Assembly: GCA_024196135.1 (NCBI GenBank)
Contig: JAMQCK010000614.1
Span: forward strand, 1 to 19,040
Direction of reading: 5' to 3'
Source of the DNA: Pleurotus ostreatus/Saccharomyces cerevisiae fusant
Taxonomy: Eukaryota; Opisthokonta
Length of the DNA stretch: 19,040 nt
The translations under genes were made by a program, and so were the position numbers. Every line of letters starts with the position of its first letter. Within the stretch, counting starts at the first letter, position 1. Below the pieces are notes generated by a model. The model saw nothing but the letters and a program-made list of their open reading frames with translations, ran no database searches and was not told the DNA's origin. Below, in pieces: positions 8,714 through 18,930 of the stretch.

Positions 8714-11146
8714 TCAGTCACTCTCCTCCAATACCTCGTTCTCGCCCTTGCGCGCCTAGGCCGTCGTGTTAGTTCTTTTTCTGTGAGAAATGGAAACAGG
8801 ACACACACCTTCTCCACCAACTTCCTCCTCTTCTCCCTCGCCTTCCTCTGCACCTTCAAATACTTCACCAGCGGGCTCTCGTCCAACTTCTTCTCCAGGT
8901 CCGCCTCCCAGCGCGCCACCGCCTGCGTATCCGCCGGCGCGAACGCTGCCGCGCGCCTCCGCTGCTCGACCCACTTCGCACCCTCCTCGACGCGCTCGAG
9001 CAGCGTCTTCACTGAGCCCGCGTCCCTAGCGCCTTTGGCCGCCTTGCGCAGGAGCACGATGACGGGCACGACGACCTCGGGGAACGCCGCGCTGGCGTGC
9101 ACGGCAGGGCACGCGAGCCACTCGCCGAGCAGGAAGGCGGCTTCATCGCGCACGCCCTCGGCGTAGACTCGCGTTTTTGCGTACTGCTGCGGCGCGCGGA
9201 TCTGCAGCTCGAGGTCCAGTGGCCGGAGCGTAGACCTCTTGAGCTTCTCGGGGGAGAGCGTCGCGGTGAGGATGGGCACGAGGTGCGGGGAGAGGGGGAT
9301 GTAGGTGCGCGAGTGTTTTGTGAGATGGAGGAGCGAGCGGATGAGGTGGAGGTGGAAGGGGTGCGAGCGCGCGTTGTTCATCAGCCGTATCGCGCCGACG
9401 GCGACCTGCGTGAGCGGGTAGATCAGGGCGCGCAGCTCGCTCTCCTTCCCTGCCGCCTTTTCGGCCTCGGCGTCGCACGCCTTCGCGAGCACCAGGGCCC
9501 AGAAGTCGACGGAGTGCACGTACTGCCAGTTGTACACCTGCTTGTACGCCTCCTTCGTCTTGACCTTCATGCTGTTGCGCAGGTGGATTGCGAGCTGGCG
9601 GATGTAGCCGAAGGCGTGTTGGTAGGCGGTGGCGTGATCGAGGGTGAAGAGCTCGGAGGCGGAGTTCTTCATGAGGGTGATGGAGGGGAGGGTGTAGGGG
9701 TTGGTGGACTTGCAGGACTTGACGAGCGACATGTAGGTGCCCTTCAGGATGCTGTCGAGAACGGCGTTGTCCGTGCCGGACGCGAGGTGACGGATGGCGA
9801 GGAAGGCCGCGATACGGACGCTGTCTTCGCCGCTGGACCAAATGGCGAGGCATTTCTAAGTAAAGTTCAGCGGTGCGAGAGGAAGGAAAAACAAAGATTA
9901 CAAACCTTCAGATACAACTTCACCGCCTTCCGGCTGCTGATCACATACGGGACGACCTTCGCCGTTTCCGTCAATGCCAGCTGCAGCATCTCGTTGTCCG
10001 TAATCTGGTCCATCAGATGGATCGCATTCAGAAAATAGGACAAGATGAGCTTTTGCAGCGCCTTGAACTTTGGTGTCTGCGTGGGTGGTTTGCTAGATGA
10101 ACAAGAATCAACTGAGGTCCAGATGAATATGGGCGGAGCGCTCACTATTTGCCATTAGCGAGGGTCTTATATGGTACATGGTGGTTCAGCACGACAGGAG
10201 TATAGCGCAACGTCGTTACGACGAGCTTGTTGTAGACTGAGTGTGAATCAGTAACGCATTCGTGAGAGGCTTCGAAGGAGCTTACCACTCGCGCTGTCGA
10301 TTGCCCACGCCACCACCTGATCATCCTCATTCATATGTGCCGCCGACCGGAATGCCAAGTGCAATCTCCGCAGAGCGCGAATCGAGCGGTGCTGTTCCCC
10401 TGTCAGCCACATCCATTACTTTGCGCGTAATTGAACACACCTCGAGAATCGCCTTCTGCCATCCCCTCAAGATCTCCCTCGTCAGCGTCGGTACTTTGAC
10501 CGCCTCCTCGTCTTCCCCTTCCATCATCACGTCCTCGTCATCGTTTTCGAGCGCGTCGGGGTTGAAGTCGAGGAGCTCCTGGTCGTTCTCCTGCAGGTAT
10601 TTGAAGAACTCAGGGTCCTTCTCGGCGAGTTTGGACAGCTCGATGAGATGCTTCTTGCCTTCCTCTGATGGTGATGTTTAGTTTGAATGCAAGCAGGAGG
10701 GTGGGGGAAATACGCACCATCGAGCGCGTCCACCGACGCGAAGGACGCGTTGTCGTCAATCTCGTCCTCGTCATCCGAGGCGTCCGACCCCGCATCCCCT
10801 CCCTCCATATCCTACATCATAGATCAGTCGATGCGTCCCCCCTGACACTCCCGCACCCGCGCACCTCATCATCATCGCTCCCCATAAACCCGCCTCCCAA
10901 AAAGTCGTCCACAGTCATCCCCTTGCCCTTGCCCCTCTCTTCTCCCTCGCTCACATCCTCCTCTTCTCTCTCTTCCTCATCATCCTCATCCTCCACCTCT
11001 CCCCCTCCTTGCTTCCCCTTCCCCTTCGCGCCGCGCCTGCTCTCGAAGCGCTTCTTGATCTCGCGGTGTTTCTTCCTGTCTTGGATCGTCTTCTTGAGCT
11101 TCCCGCTCGAGATAAACTTTTTCGTGGCCTTCGTTGCTTTTCCCAT
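8714..11146 (-). CDS. NOC2: Nucleolar complex protein 2 (Noc2)
   Basis: Noc2 works in the nucleolus and nucleoplasm with Noc1/Mak21 and Noc3 in maturation and intranuclear movement of pre-60S ribosomes. Exons 11146..10865, 10811..10718, 10664..10441, 10391..10286, 10236..10146, 10092..9906, 9855..8809 and 8755..8714 sum to 2073 nt, 690 residues, close to the yeast protein. The N-terminus is basic ([11 protein letters not shown], then [15 protein letters not shown]), followed by two acidic stretches ([16 protein letters not shown] and [11 protein letters not shown]). The Noc2 core shows [73 protein letters not shown] and [20 protein letters not shown]. Introns are 49-53 nt. In the last intron (8808..8756) a CAG only 28 nt from the donor is an unlikely acceptor. 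The distal TAG lies just after a CTAAC branch site and gives the acidic tail [13 protein letters not shown]. Confidence 0.95.
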
Positions 11147-12392
11147 CGTTGCGGGTGAGTCGGTCGCGGGGCTCGGTGCACGCGGCGAAGGGAATGAGTG
11201 ATCGGGGGAAGGAATGAGAAAATGCCCATATCTAATCACGCGCGTGGCACGGACAATCGGGCCGGCGATGCATCAATGCTCCGGCCCTTGTTGCTTTAGC
11301 GCCCGCCGTTGTCTTCGCCTTCGATACCCCTTCTCTCGTTTTTATATGCTGGTGTAGGGGGAGGGGGTTTCGATTGAGTAGGGGTACTCTTTGGTAAGAT
11401 TTGGAGCTTTTTTTGACCGCTATAAAGTCTGCTATCCAGTATTTTAATTGCGCCGAGAGCAATACAGTTAGACACAAGAAGGCAGCTCGCGGCGCAAGGC
11501 GGCACAAGCAGGAGCCGCTTAGACGACGAGAGAAGTCCGTGGGGCTTGGAGGTAAATGGACACTGCTGTGTCGACATGCACGATGGGATTCGCGGCGGCA
11601 TTGAATGGGGCAAAGTCTGGGTCAGAATTATTACCCTGGGGCAATGGGGCGCGTACAGTGGGGTCTGGAACATGCAATCCACATAAGTAGTTGATATGAA
11701 CGTCTGTAGACAACTTTATTTGCTCTCACCTTCTCCCTCTCAAGCCCTGCTTTCGGGGGGAATCTTGCTGGTTTTGACCTGATCCCTTCAGGGTTTTGCT
11801 CATGACTTCTCAGTTTCGACGCTATTACTCTACCAATATCCTGCAGAAGATGCGAGTATCCTCTCGTTCTGCTTTCCAGCGTATGGATTTCGCCGAAGAC
11901 GATTCCCGCGAGCGCGTGAGCGTCCCAAACGGGCGTCAATGCAAGTGTGAGTCACCCACATCACCCGCGAAGCTTTTGACGGGCGCCTATCTATGCTCAT
12001 TCTCACGAATCTCATCTGTCTCTCATCCTTCACCGTGTCATCACAGGACATTGAAAGTGTATATCGCGCCTATGACACGGCGCACAGATTCATTCTGAAG
12101 GCGCGCAAAATGGGTTCAGAGGATCATGTACCTCCGCAGTCAAGGAATAACGAGTGGCTTGATACAACTCCCACAACGCACCTTCACCGTTCTTTCCACG
12201 CTGAAAGTTCAGTCCTTCCTGCCCCTCCTCTCCCTTTGGGATCGGCGACCCAGACAACGGGGAGGCGTGGGAAAATTACCCTGAAGCCTGCCATCATGTT
12301 GCTTTGTTCCCAAGTCCTCCAGGTTGCTCTTCGTTGGACGACACCTTCCACGACCTTCACCGGCCTCGTGAACAACTCTCTGGCCTTTCATC
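11147..12392. other. Intergenic region between divergent NOC2 and chromodomain genes
   Basis: Contains both promoters. A TATAAAG lies on the plus strand at 11421 with no gene evident behind it. Several frames look partly coding. On the minus strand, 11713..11519 reads INYLCGLHVPDPTVRAPLPQ and ends APRTSLVV, with a further frame over 11939..11631. On the plus strand a frame from 11993 begins with a hydrophobic MLILTNLICLSSF and then DIESVYRAYDTAHRFILKAR. I found no splicing that joins them into a convincing gene and recognise no family. Confidence 0.4.
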
Positions 12393-13998
12393 ATGTCCTC
12401 CGGCCGCGAAGCCCGCACGGCTAAGCGCCAGTCCGTACCCAATCCTTTCTCTCAGAGGACTACAAAGGCTTCTACATCGGCGTCCGCGGGAGTCAAGCGT
12501 CGACGCGAAATCTCGCCCGTGTCTATGAGCAGCGGCATAACGCTGGCAAGCGGCGCGTCGTCCCTGACGAACGACGCGTCTTCCTCGACCGGCGACGCCT
12601 CCACGCTGTCCCCTCTATCGTCCCCCTCGTCCAGCAAGTGCTCCAGCCCAGCACCTCAAACGGCATGCGGGCGGTCGAAGCATGCCACGCGGAAGGAGGC
12701 CATCTTGAAGACGCCCCTCCCATCATACTTCCAGGTTGACGACCTGAAGCTCAAGCCCAAGAGGGAGTTCAACCTTTTGTGGTACTGGCTGGCCGAGCGG
12801 CAAGATATCTATGACCGCCGGCGACAAGGCCTGCCCCGAGAGTGCGTCGAGCTGCGTTTTTCAACATACATACAGCCACTAACAGTAATCCTCAAGTCAA
12901 TGGACCGACGACCCGCTTCTGCAACACGGCTGGTTCTGCAACGCGTATCGAATCCTCGACCGCGAATGCCAGTTCCTCGTTCGCGAGGTCATCGAAAAAG
13001 GATCGCAAGAACCTGCCGAAATCTGCTTCCGTGTCCTGTTATATGACATCTTTACCCGCTCGTCCACCTATCAGCTCCTCGCCGAACACTTCGCGCCCCT
13101 CAGCTACAAGACCTTCGACCCCATAACCTTCGCCAATTACCTACGCGGCCACGAAGGGCTCTACACCCGCGCCTTCCAAAAGACATCTGCGCCCGACAAG
13201 TCCCGCCCGCACCTCCCGCGGCTCGACGCGCACCTCGAGGAGCTGGAAAAGTGGATCAAGGACGACGTACTGCACCGGATCGCGAACCGGGAGAAGGTGA
13301 CGGACGTGTTCGACTATTTCTTCGGGCAGCCCGGCTGGGCGGAGTTCAAGGCGTACCAGCTCACGCTCAACCTGTCGTACACGCCGCTCGTCAACTTCCA
13401 CGCGAACGACCTCGTCGTGCCGGGCCCGGGCGCGCGTGCGGGGCTCAAGCGCATGTTCGGCGCGTCGATGGAGGCGGCGGTGCGCGACGATCCGCGCGCA
13501 TACATGCGCGCGCTGCTGTGGATGACGCGCACGCAGGACGAGCATTTCAAGCGGTTGGGTCTGCGGTTCTCGCGCTTGGAGGGCCGCCCGCTGGAGGCGG
13601 CGGACATCGAGCACGCAGTATGCGAGCTCGAGAAGTACGCGAGGAATGGGTCGAGGATGCGGCCATATAAGTCGGCCTCGGACCATCCCCCTCCGCTGCC
13701 ACCACCTGTGCTACCGAAGGCTTGGAGTCATCCAGCGCGGGCGAAGCCTAACCCTTCGTGGCCGGATACGAGCAAGGATAACAAGGGCTATTTCATCGAG
13801 GCCATTGTTGATGACAAGGTCGAAGACGGCGAGCAATGGGTTTACATCAAATGGCTCAACTATTCGACGAAGGAGAATACCTGGGAGCCCGCGTGGTCCG
13901 TCTGGCACGACGCTCCTCTCGCCATGGAGGAGTACTTTGGACACAAGGCGCCTGCACCGAAGGCAAAGTCGAGGAAGCGTCGTCGGCGGTTTTATTGA
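12393..13998 (+). CDS. Chromodomain protein with 5-hmdU DNA kinase-associated (HMUDK/ADDT-type) helical domain
   Basis: Exons 12393..12841 and 12897..13998 join across a 55-nt intron with a CTAAC branch site to give 516 residues. Residues 1-115 are Ser/Thr-rich with a KRRR nuclear signal. Residues about 123-400 match the helical domain family found with 5-hydroxymethyl-dU DNA kinases and hypermodified-thymine enzymes of phages: FNLLWYWLAERQDIY, WTDDPLLQHGWFCNAYRILD, FFGQPGWAEFKAYQL (291-305), DLVVPGPGARAGL (321-333) and ELEKYAR. The PGW...K and GPG elements recall helix-hairpin-helix DNA glycosylases. There is no P-loop, so it is not a kinase by itself. Residues 447-500 form a chromodomain with all three methyl-lysine cage aromatics (Y448, W469, Y472) and NTWEP. 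The C-terminus KSRKRRRRFY is a nuclear signal. The role is inferred: chromatin-targeted recognition or processing of modified bases. Confidence 0.9.
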
Positions 13999-14549
13999 TG
14001 CTAGTACGTACAAGCGCCCATATAAAGGGGCTAGTCACTACTGCATACTCCATTTGTATATTTCTATATCCTTATAATGCTGCACGAAGGTGGCCGTATG
14101 CACTATCGCAGCTGGGGTGCAAGGGCCGAAAATGTGTCTTGTGAACCTCAGAGGGCCTAATACGTGATAGGTCTCTTGTCTGATCGACTCGCAGCGTGGT
14201 CGGCCTGTACTTGCCCTCCTTGAGTCAGCTTGTCTATCGCCATGCTCGTAGGCAGAGCTTTGTTCAGTCCTGCCACCTTTCCGGCGACGAACATCATCTG
14301 CACATCGCCACAGCGGCTTACGTACATCGGACCGCGTCGCGCGTGATCGCATCCCTCCTGAGCTCCCCCGTCATCACGGCGCCGAGCCTCATCGACACCA
14401 AGCACTCCCTGACACGACCACCAACCCCGACACGTCGACGAGGACCTCAGATCTGGGCTCCTAACATTGCTAGCTGCCTGAACACCGCTGCTTAACCGCG
14501 ACAACCAATCCCCTCACGACTGACGACTGACGCGCATCCTCCACCCTCC
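13999..14549. other. Intergenic region between chromodomain gene and SFT2
   Basis: Holds the 3' end of the chromodomain gene (AT-rich TATATTTCTATATCCTTATAATG at about 14056-14079, split here only as description of the polyadenylation-type sequence) and the SFT2 promoter. A minus-strand small open frame lies within and is listed separately. Confidence 0.5.
14157..14297 (-). CDS. Possible small protein or terminal exon, unknown
   Basis: An ATG at 14297 opens 46 codons to a TAG at 14159..14157. The protein includes FVAGKVAGLNKALPTSMAID, then QVQADHAASRSDKRPITY, and reads like a natural C-terminus. It could be the last exon of a longer minus-strand gene: an upstream frame starting MRLGAVMTGELRRDAITRDA ends at a good GTACGT donor near 14321. 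The two do not join in frame with a normal-sized intron, so the model is unresolved. If real, it would be transcribed divergently from SFT2 (start at 14550). Confidence 0.35.
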   Translation of the reverse strand: MMFVAGKVAGLNKALPTSMAIDKLTQGGQVQADHAASRSDKRPITY

Positions 14550-15627
14550 ATGGCGCCGCCCACCACCGAACAGAACTTCCGCGCCAACCTGTCGCAATTC
14601 AGATGGGCGCGCAGTGCTAATGACGACTCGGCGCAGGCTGCACAACCGCAGGCGGCAGCGAATCCGTTCTCGCGATTCTACCAAACGATCGCAAGCGACT
14701 ACATCCCGTTACGCTCGAGCGAGCGGTCGAATGAGGACGAGGCATGGTTTGCGCTGTCGCGGTGGGAGAGGTGCGTTTGCTGGCTTGTTCTGTGCCTGGG
14801 GGACCGCAGTGCTGGGCTTGTGGAAGCACTGGACGGAGCCGCGACGGTACTGGCGCTGTTCGAAGAAATGGGAGCTGACGTATATGCGCAGATTACTAGG
14901 CTTCGGTGGCTGCTTGCTTGGCGCAGCGGTGTGCTTTTTTGTTTCCTTCATGACCTTACCATTGTTGGCCGTAAGGTGCGTGGTCGACACCCTCTCCCTA
15001 AATCTGTATCCTTACCGTTCGTCTTAGACCAGCAAAATTCGCCCTCGCATTCAGGTGAGAGCGTGAATGATCAGCCAATCTGAGCGCTAGCTCACTTCGG
15101 GCGCTCCCTTTGAAGCTTGGGATCCGTCCTTGTGATGTTTGGGTGCGTTATACCGGCTTCGCTGCTCATAGAAATACTGACACCTCTCGATCAAGGTTCT
15201 CCGTCCTCATCGGTCCCATAAACCACATCAAGCATCTCATCTCCGCGGAACGCCTCCCCTTCTCCCTCGTCTACCTTGGCAGCCTCGGTCTTACATTGTA
15301 CTTCTCGTTGGGGGTGAGTTGCTGGGCCCCCGCTTCCTCGCTTTCTCCCACGCTTCCTTCAGCCTTTCCCCAGCTTCCCCCCTCCTCTTACCCTCCGTCT
15401 CGTTTCCTCATCCGCGACGTCTTCCGACTGCGTCATCATCCACTTTTGCGCTTGGCTGACCGTTTCTGCCCCAGGCCCACTCCTATATCGGCTCCCTTGT
15501 CAGCGCGATCATACAAGTTGTCGCGCTCGTCTCCTACGTGCTCGCCTACTTCCCCGGTGGCACGCAAACGCTACGGATGGGCGGCTCGCTCGCATTGAGG
15601 GGCGCAGGAAGCTTGTTGCCGAGGTAA
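14550..15627 (+). CDS. SFT2: SFT2-type vesicle transport membrane protein
   Basis: SFT2/Got1-family proteins are tetraspanning Golgi membrane proteins that help fusion of endosome-derived vesicles with the late Golgi, acting with the Sed5 t-SNARE. Exons 14550..14770, 14892..14975, 15028..15054, 15116..15142, 15196..15313 and 15475..15627 give 209 residues, matching yeast Sft2 length. The cytosolic N-terminus is Gln/Ala-rich and ends with FALSRWER, the family signature before the first membrane span. Spans lie near residues 75-100 (LLGFGGCLLGAAVCFFVSF), 105-126, 139-159 (PFSLVYLGSLGLTLYFSLG) and 162-188 (IIQVVALVSYVLAYFPGG). GPINHIKHLIS between spans 2 and 3 is also conserved. Span 2 is spread over three exons, two of them only 27 nt long. 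Introns are 52-161 nt. Confidence 0.95.
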
Positions 15628-16379
15628 TTGATGTCAACACGCCGACAAAGGAGGCGCTACAATGTCCGTGCGGCACACGGAGGAGGAAGGTCATCTCGCT
15701 GGAGGGGAGGAGGGGACGTACGTACCCTCTAAAGGCACGGGCCTTGGACAAGCCTCCCGCTCAGAAGACGCGGGGCTCCATCCATTGACGACATGTTGCT
15801 TATTCTGACTGTACATTCATTGCAATCTGGACGGAAGTGCTGGCCATATTGTATATATTTTTATGATTTCCATGCATGCTGTTCATGTCAGTTCGCGACA
15901 ACTAAATGCTGCACGCCAAGGTACGCATTTCCCCTTCGCATCGTCGCTCATGTTTTGCGGACTTGATCACTATTCAGCACGGGCAGTGAAAGAAGATTTC
16001 TAGCGCCCGCGAATCCTTGGTCTTTCATAGGCGCATCATGTGATGCCATCCCATTTAGGCAAGTCAAAGGTTGAACTTCGCCCTTCCGGCCGCTTACGCC
16101 TCCTCTAGATCCCAGGAATCGATTCAAGCTCACAGAATGACAATATCTTGACTCTGAATGCTGTCCACTGCATAAATGCTGGTACTCACACCAAGAGTTC
16201 TCCCAGAAAGAATATCCGCATGAACCGGAATATCCCAGTTAGGGGCTATTCCCCAATATGGCAGGTGCTCTGCGCGCTTGCTCAGCTTTTGCCCTCGGGG
16301 TGGCAACGACCAGTCAGCCAGCGTCAGAAGGAGGGGCTGCGACAGCTGCGGGAATGTTCCGTCATTGAGTGGGGAGCTG

Positions 16380-16387
16380 TATAAAAG
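16380..16387 (+). promoter_or_regulatory. TATA box of the Dabb gene
   Basis: TATAAAAG, about 134 nt before the ATG and followed by the pyrimidine-rich tract CCTCCCCCTCTCACTTTTCA at 16420-16439, a typical fungal start-site region. Confidence 0.75.
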
Positions 16388-16447
16388 GGGTGGTGGGTGA
16401 AAGGGAGAGGCAGCCTTCGTCCTCCCCCTCTCACTTTTCATCGCATC

Positions 16448-16500
16448 GTACGTTCCTCGACCTTCCTATTTCACTGCATTCTTCTGATGTGTGAAAGCAG
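16448..16500 (+). other. Probable intron in the 5' leader of the Dabb gene
   Basis: GTACGT at 16448 and CAG at 16498-16500 bound a 53-nt pyrimidine-rich segment of the size usual here. Removing it would also remove an out-of-frame upstream ATG (near 16486) that would otherwise hinder use of the start at 16521. Confidence 0.5.
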
Positions 16501-16520
16501 CAACTTTGAAAACTGTCACT

Positions 16521-17314
16521 ATGCCTACCGCCCACGTCATTGCGTTCAAGTTGAAGGAGGACGTCGATCTCACGGCGGCGCGCAAGTTGTTTGAGCGCGT
16601 GTACGAGTTCAAGGTAGGTCATCGTGGACCTCATCCTCTGAGTCCTATCCCTATGTATCTTCATCACTCATGCTGGCGTCACGTCCTGGCTGCGCTCACA
16701 GCAAGCCATCCATCGTGCCCGGACCCATCTACCGTTTTTGCCGTCAACCGCGCGTCTTCACTCACCCATCGCGTACCCGTCCGTCGTTTCGTTCTCTTGC
16801 TATCATTATGTTCCTGGCGCTCGCACATGCTCACCTCTTCCTCTTCATCCAGGAAATATGCAATAAGCCTGACGGCACGACATACGTCAAGGCGATACGT
16901 GGTGGCAAACAGGTAAGTACACGACGGCTGGCCTCGACGCATGCGACGATCCTTGCTCAGGTCACAGAGGGTCTTCTGGGGCAACTCGCCAAGGGCTGGG
17001 AGTATGCGTTCCTCTTTGCCTTTGAGGTAAGTAGATGCTCTAGTGCACCTCTTTTCCCCACTGCGCTGTCAAATTCGCCTCTCGCCGCGCTCTTCATATA
17101 TGCACTGAACCTTTTCTTACCCCATGCTTGTCCCCAGTCCACAACCGACCTCGAGTACTTCCTCCTCAAGGACCCCGAGCACCAAAAGTTTGCGGTACGT
17201 CGCCTAGTGCTTGCGAAATCCTGTATTTGGGCTGACATGTTGCTTCAGGCCGGCTTCCGACCCCTCCTCGCGGATGCGGTCGCGTTGACGTTCAATGACC
17301 GAACCTTCGATTGA
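16521..17314 (+). CDS. Stress-responsive dimeric alpha/beta barrel (Dabb) domain protein
   Basis: Exons 16521..16613, 16853..16912, 16961..17026, 17138..17194 and 17249..17314 give 113 residues, a single Dabb domain of usual length. It begins MPTAHVIAFKLKEDVD, with the first strand and conserved His5. GWEYAFLFAFESTTDLEYF then LLKDPEHQKF is the signature of the family (Pfam Dabb, ferredoxin-like dimer). Members include plant stress-induced proteins and the olivetolic acid cyclase fold; most fungal ones have no known substrate. Introns are 239, 48, 111 and 54 nt, all phase 0, so each exon is an integral number of codons. A strong TATA box and AGGGG motifs upstream suggest regulated, high expression (inference). 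Confidence 0.92.
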
Positions 17315-17598
17315 TCAAGGGGGTGGTGTTACACGACTGTGGGCTGGTGCAGGCGTCCCCATATATCTGAAGATGCGGAGGCCTTTCAAGTTCGTGTAGG
17401 ACGTTCGGGAATAATCATGTTTGTCTGCGGCGAAATGTATCATCGCGTATCATTACCTTCTGTCGCAGTCGACGCTGTCGTGGCCTCGCAGCTTTGCAGG
17501 AATAGAAGAAGGAGAATCGAGATGAAAACGCATCGAGCTCTAGATTATAATCGGAACACTACAATAGCTTGAGGAAAAGGGCGTTCTCGCTTGGTCAA

Positions 17599-18200
17599 TC
17601 AAGCGACAAAGTCGACGAGCAACGGCTGCGTCTTGCCTTCCTTGATAGAGGCGTCACGGGTGGCTTTGGCCGCCACCCTCAAAGAGGGAAGCAGGGACGC
17701 CTCCGTCGCGATGGGCTTGCTGGCCCACCCCTTCAACATAAGGGTGTACTGGATAACTTCCATCACCCAGGTCCTGCAGCTCCAGTTCTTGGACTTGACC
17801 TGCGGCATATGATTGCTATGAATAAGCTGCGGGAAATCAAGTTAGCTAAGGCACCACACGAATATAGCGAAAGAAAAATCGGACGCACAGTGTTGAGCAT
17901 CTCGACGTCCTTGCCCTTGATGCTGCCGATGATGACGCCGCCGAGGCACTTCGAAGACTTGTTCAGCTCGACCTGCGTGCGGTGGCTGAGCTCCCAGACG
18001 AGCCCGCGTCCGTCCGAGTATTTGCGGTTGATGACCTGCCACACGGCGCCCACGATGGTGCCGGACTTGCTTGAGGACACGGCGACGATCGCCCAGTGCA
18101 GGTTCTCCTCGGTGCCCACGCCGAAGTCGTCGCGCTTGTACTGGACGACGGCGAGGGGGAGGTCGGACTTGCCGCCAAAGAGCTTCGAGAGGGAGTCCAT
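17599..18200 (-). CDS. Uncharacterised 179-aa protein, possible permuted papain-like fold
   Basis: Exons 18200..17889 (104 codons) and 17826..17599 (75 codons plus stop) join in frame; the 62-nt intron has GTGCGT, a GCTAAC branch site and CAG. The protein resembles small uncharacterised proteins common in mushroom genomes. Visible motifs are VQYKRDDFGVGTEENLHWAI with His35, VINRKYSDGRGLVWEL, KCLGGVIIGSI and NWSCRTWVMEVI with Cys121. A conserved His followed much later by a Cys is the order seen in circularly permuted papain-like enzymes such as LRAT/PPPDE families; assignment to that fold is my inference. No signal peptide or membrane span. It converges tail-to-tail with the Dabb gene, 284 bp between stops. 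Confidence 0.8.
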
Positions 18201-18301
18201 CGCTGGTGGTGATTTGGTGGCGAAGGTGGTGCTGCTGGCTGGTGTAGCGGGCTGTAGTTGGGCAGAGCGGTGGAGGATAGAGGGACGGTCATCGGAGAGG
18301 G

Positions 18302-18308
18302 TCTTATA
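18302..18308 (-). promoter_or_regulatory. TATA box of the 179-aa protein gene
   Basis: TATAAGA on the minus strand, about 100 nt upstream of the ATG at 18200, followed by the pyrimidine-rich leader CCCTCTATCCTCCACCGCTC. Confidence 0.55.
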
Positions 18309-18930
18309 CCTGCAGAGCTAGCTGCTAGCCGAGCGCTTCGTCCTGCAAAAATCCTGGAGGAGGCCACCCGACTGCTGTTTGTCCAGCAAGCCCGACAAGC
18401 GGACGTTGCTCCCCATCCCGACGCGCATACGTCGCCTAAGCGAGCTGCAGCAAACAGTGCTGGTAGTTTGTCCATGCTAAAATGGCGAGAAATCAGCATA
18501 TTTACATTCCAGATAATAGGCATGAAAGGCTTACTTGTTTGCTCTGTACGTGTGAGCATGTTTGTTGAGATGTGTCGTCAAGTATGGGACAAACATGGAT
18601 GAAGGATTGCACTGGTAATGACACTTGGAAACTCGTGTATCGGGCAATAATTCCCTTGGCAGTCGCGCCGTTCATTATTTCGGATCGTGTCAGAGCTTTG
18701 TCCAAGATTCGGAGCATCGCGCGCTGTCCTCCGCTCCATTGCGCAAGTAACCGATTGTCGTTACAGCAGTCAAAATTATTGCATAGCGACGCGAGGCCAG
18801 CGCGAGAGAAATCAGAGTGATGCTTGTCGCGCGCGTATACGAGTGGCAGATCTGCGAAGGGTTCCGCGACTTTTGCGATTGCGGACAGAGGTAGACACGT
18901 GGGACCATCATGCATATGCATATAGGTTAT
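18309..18930. other. Intergenic region, right part
   Basis: Upstream flank of the 179-aa gene. Open frames of up to 139 codons on the minus strand show no domain or splice logic. No repeat, RNA gene or mobile element seen. Confidence 0.5.

Larger units (their letters stand above)
15628..16520. other. Intergenic region between SFT2 and the Dabb gene
   Basis: SFT2 3' flank, then the promoter and leader of the Dabb protein gene. Short frames only, none protein-like. Three AGGGG motifs (16241-16245, 16332-16336, 16386-16390) resemble the yeast stress-response element; whether they act in basidiomycetes is not known from the sequence. Confidence 0.5.

Noticed and set aside
9097..10038. 313-codon plus-strand open frame
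   Set aside because: It is the antisense shadow of the NOC2 coding exons; the minus strand carries clear Noc2 motifs and splice sites.
12842..12884. Alternative acceptor CAG in the chromodomain gene intron
   Set aside because: It gives the wrong frame (NPQVNGPTTR) and loses the conserved WTDDPLLQ; the AG at 12896 keeps the family match.
13141..13686. 181-codon minus-strand open frame
   Set aside because: Antisense shadow of the chromodomain gene exon 2.
14022..14029. TATAAAG-type motif after the chromodomain gene
   Set aside because: It lies in the 3' flank with no gene placed to use it on the plus strand; treated as part of AT-rich 3' sequence.
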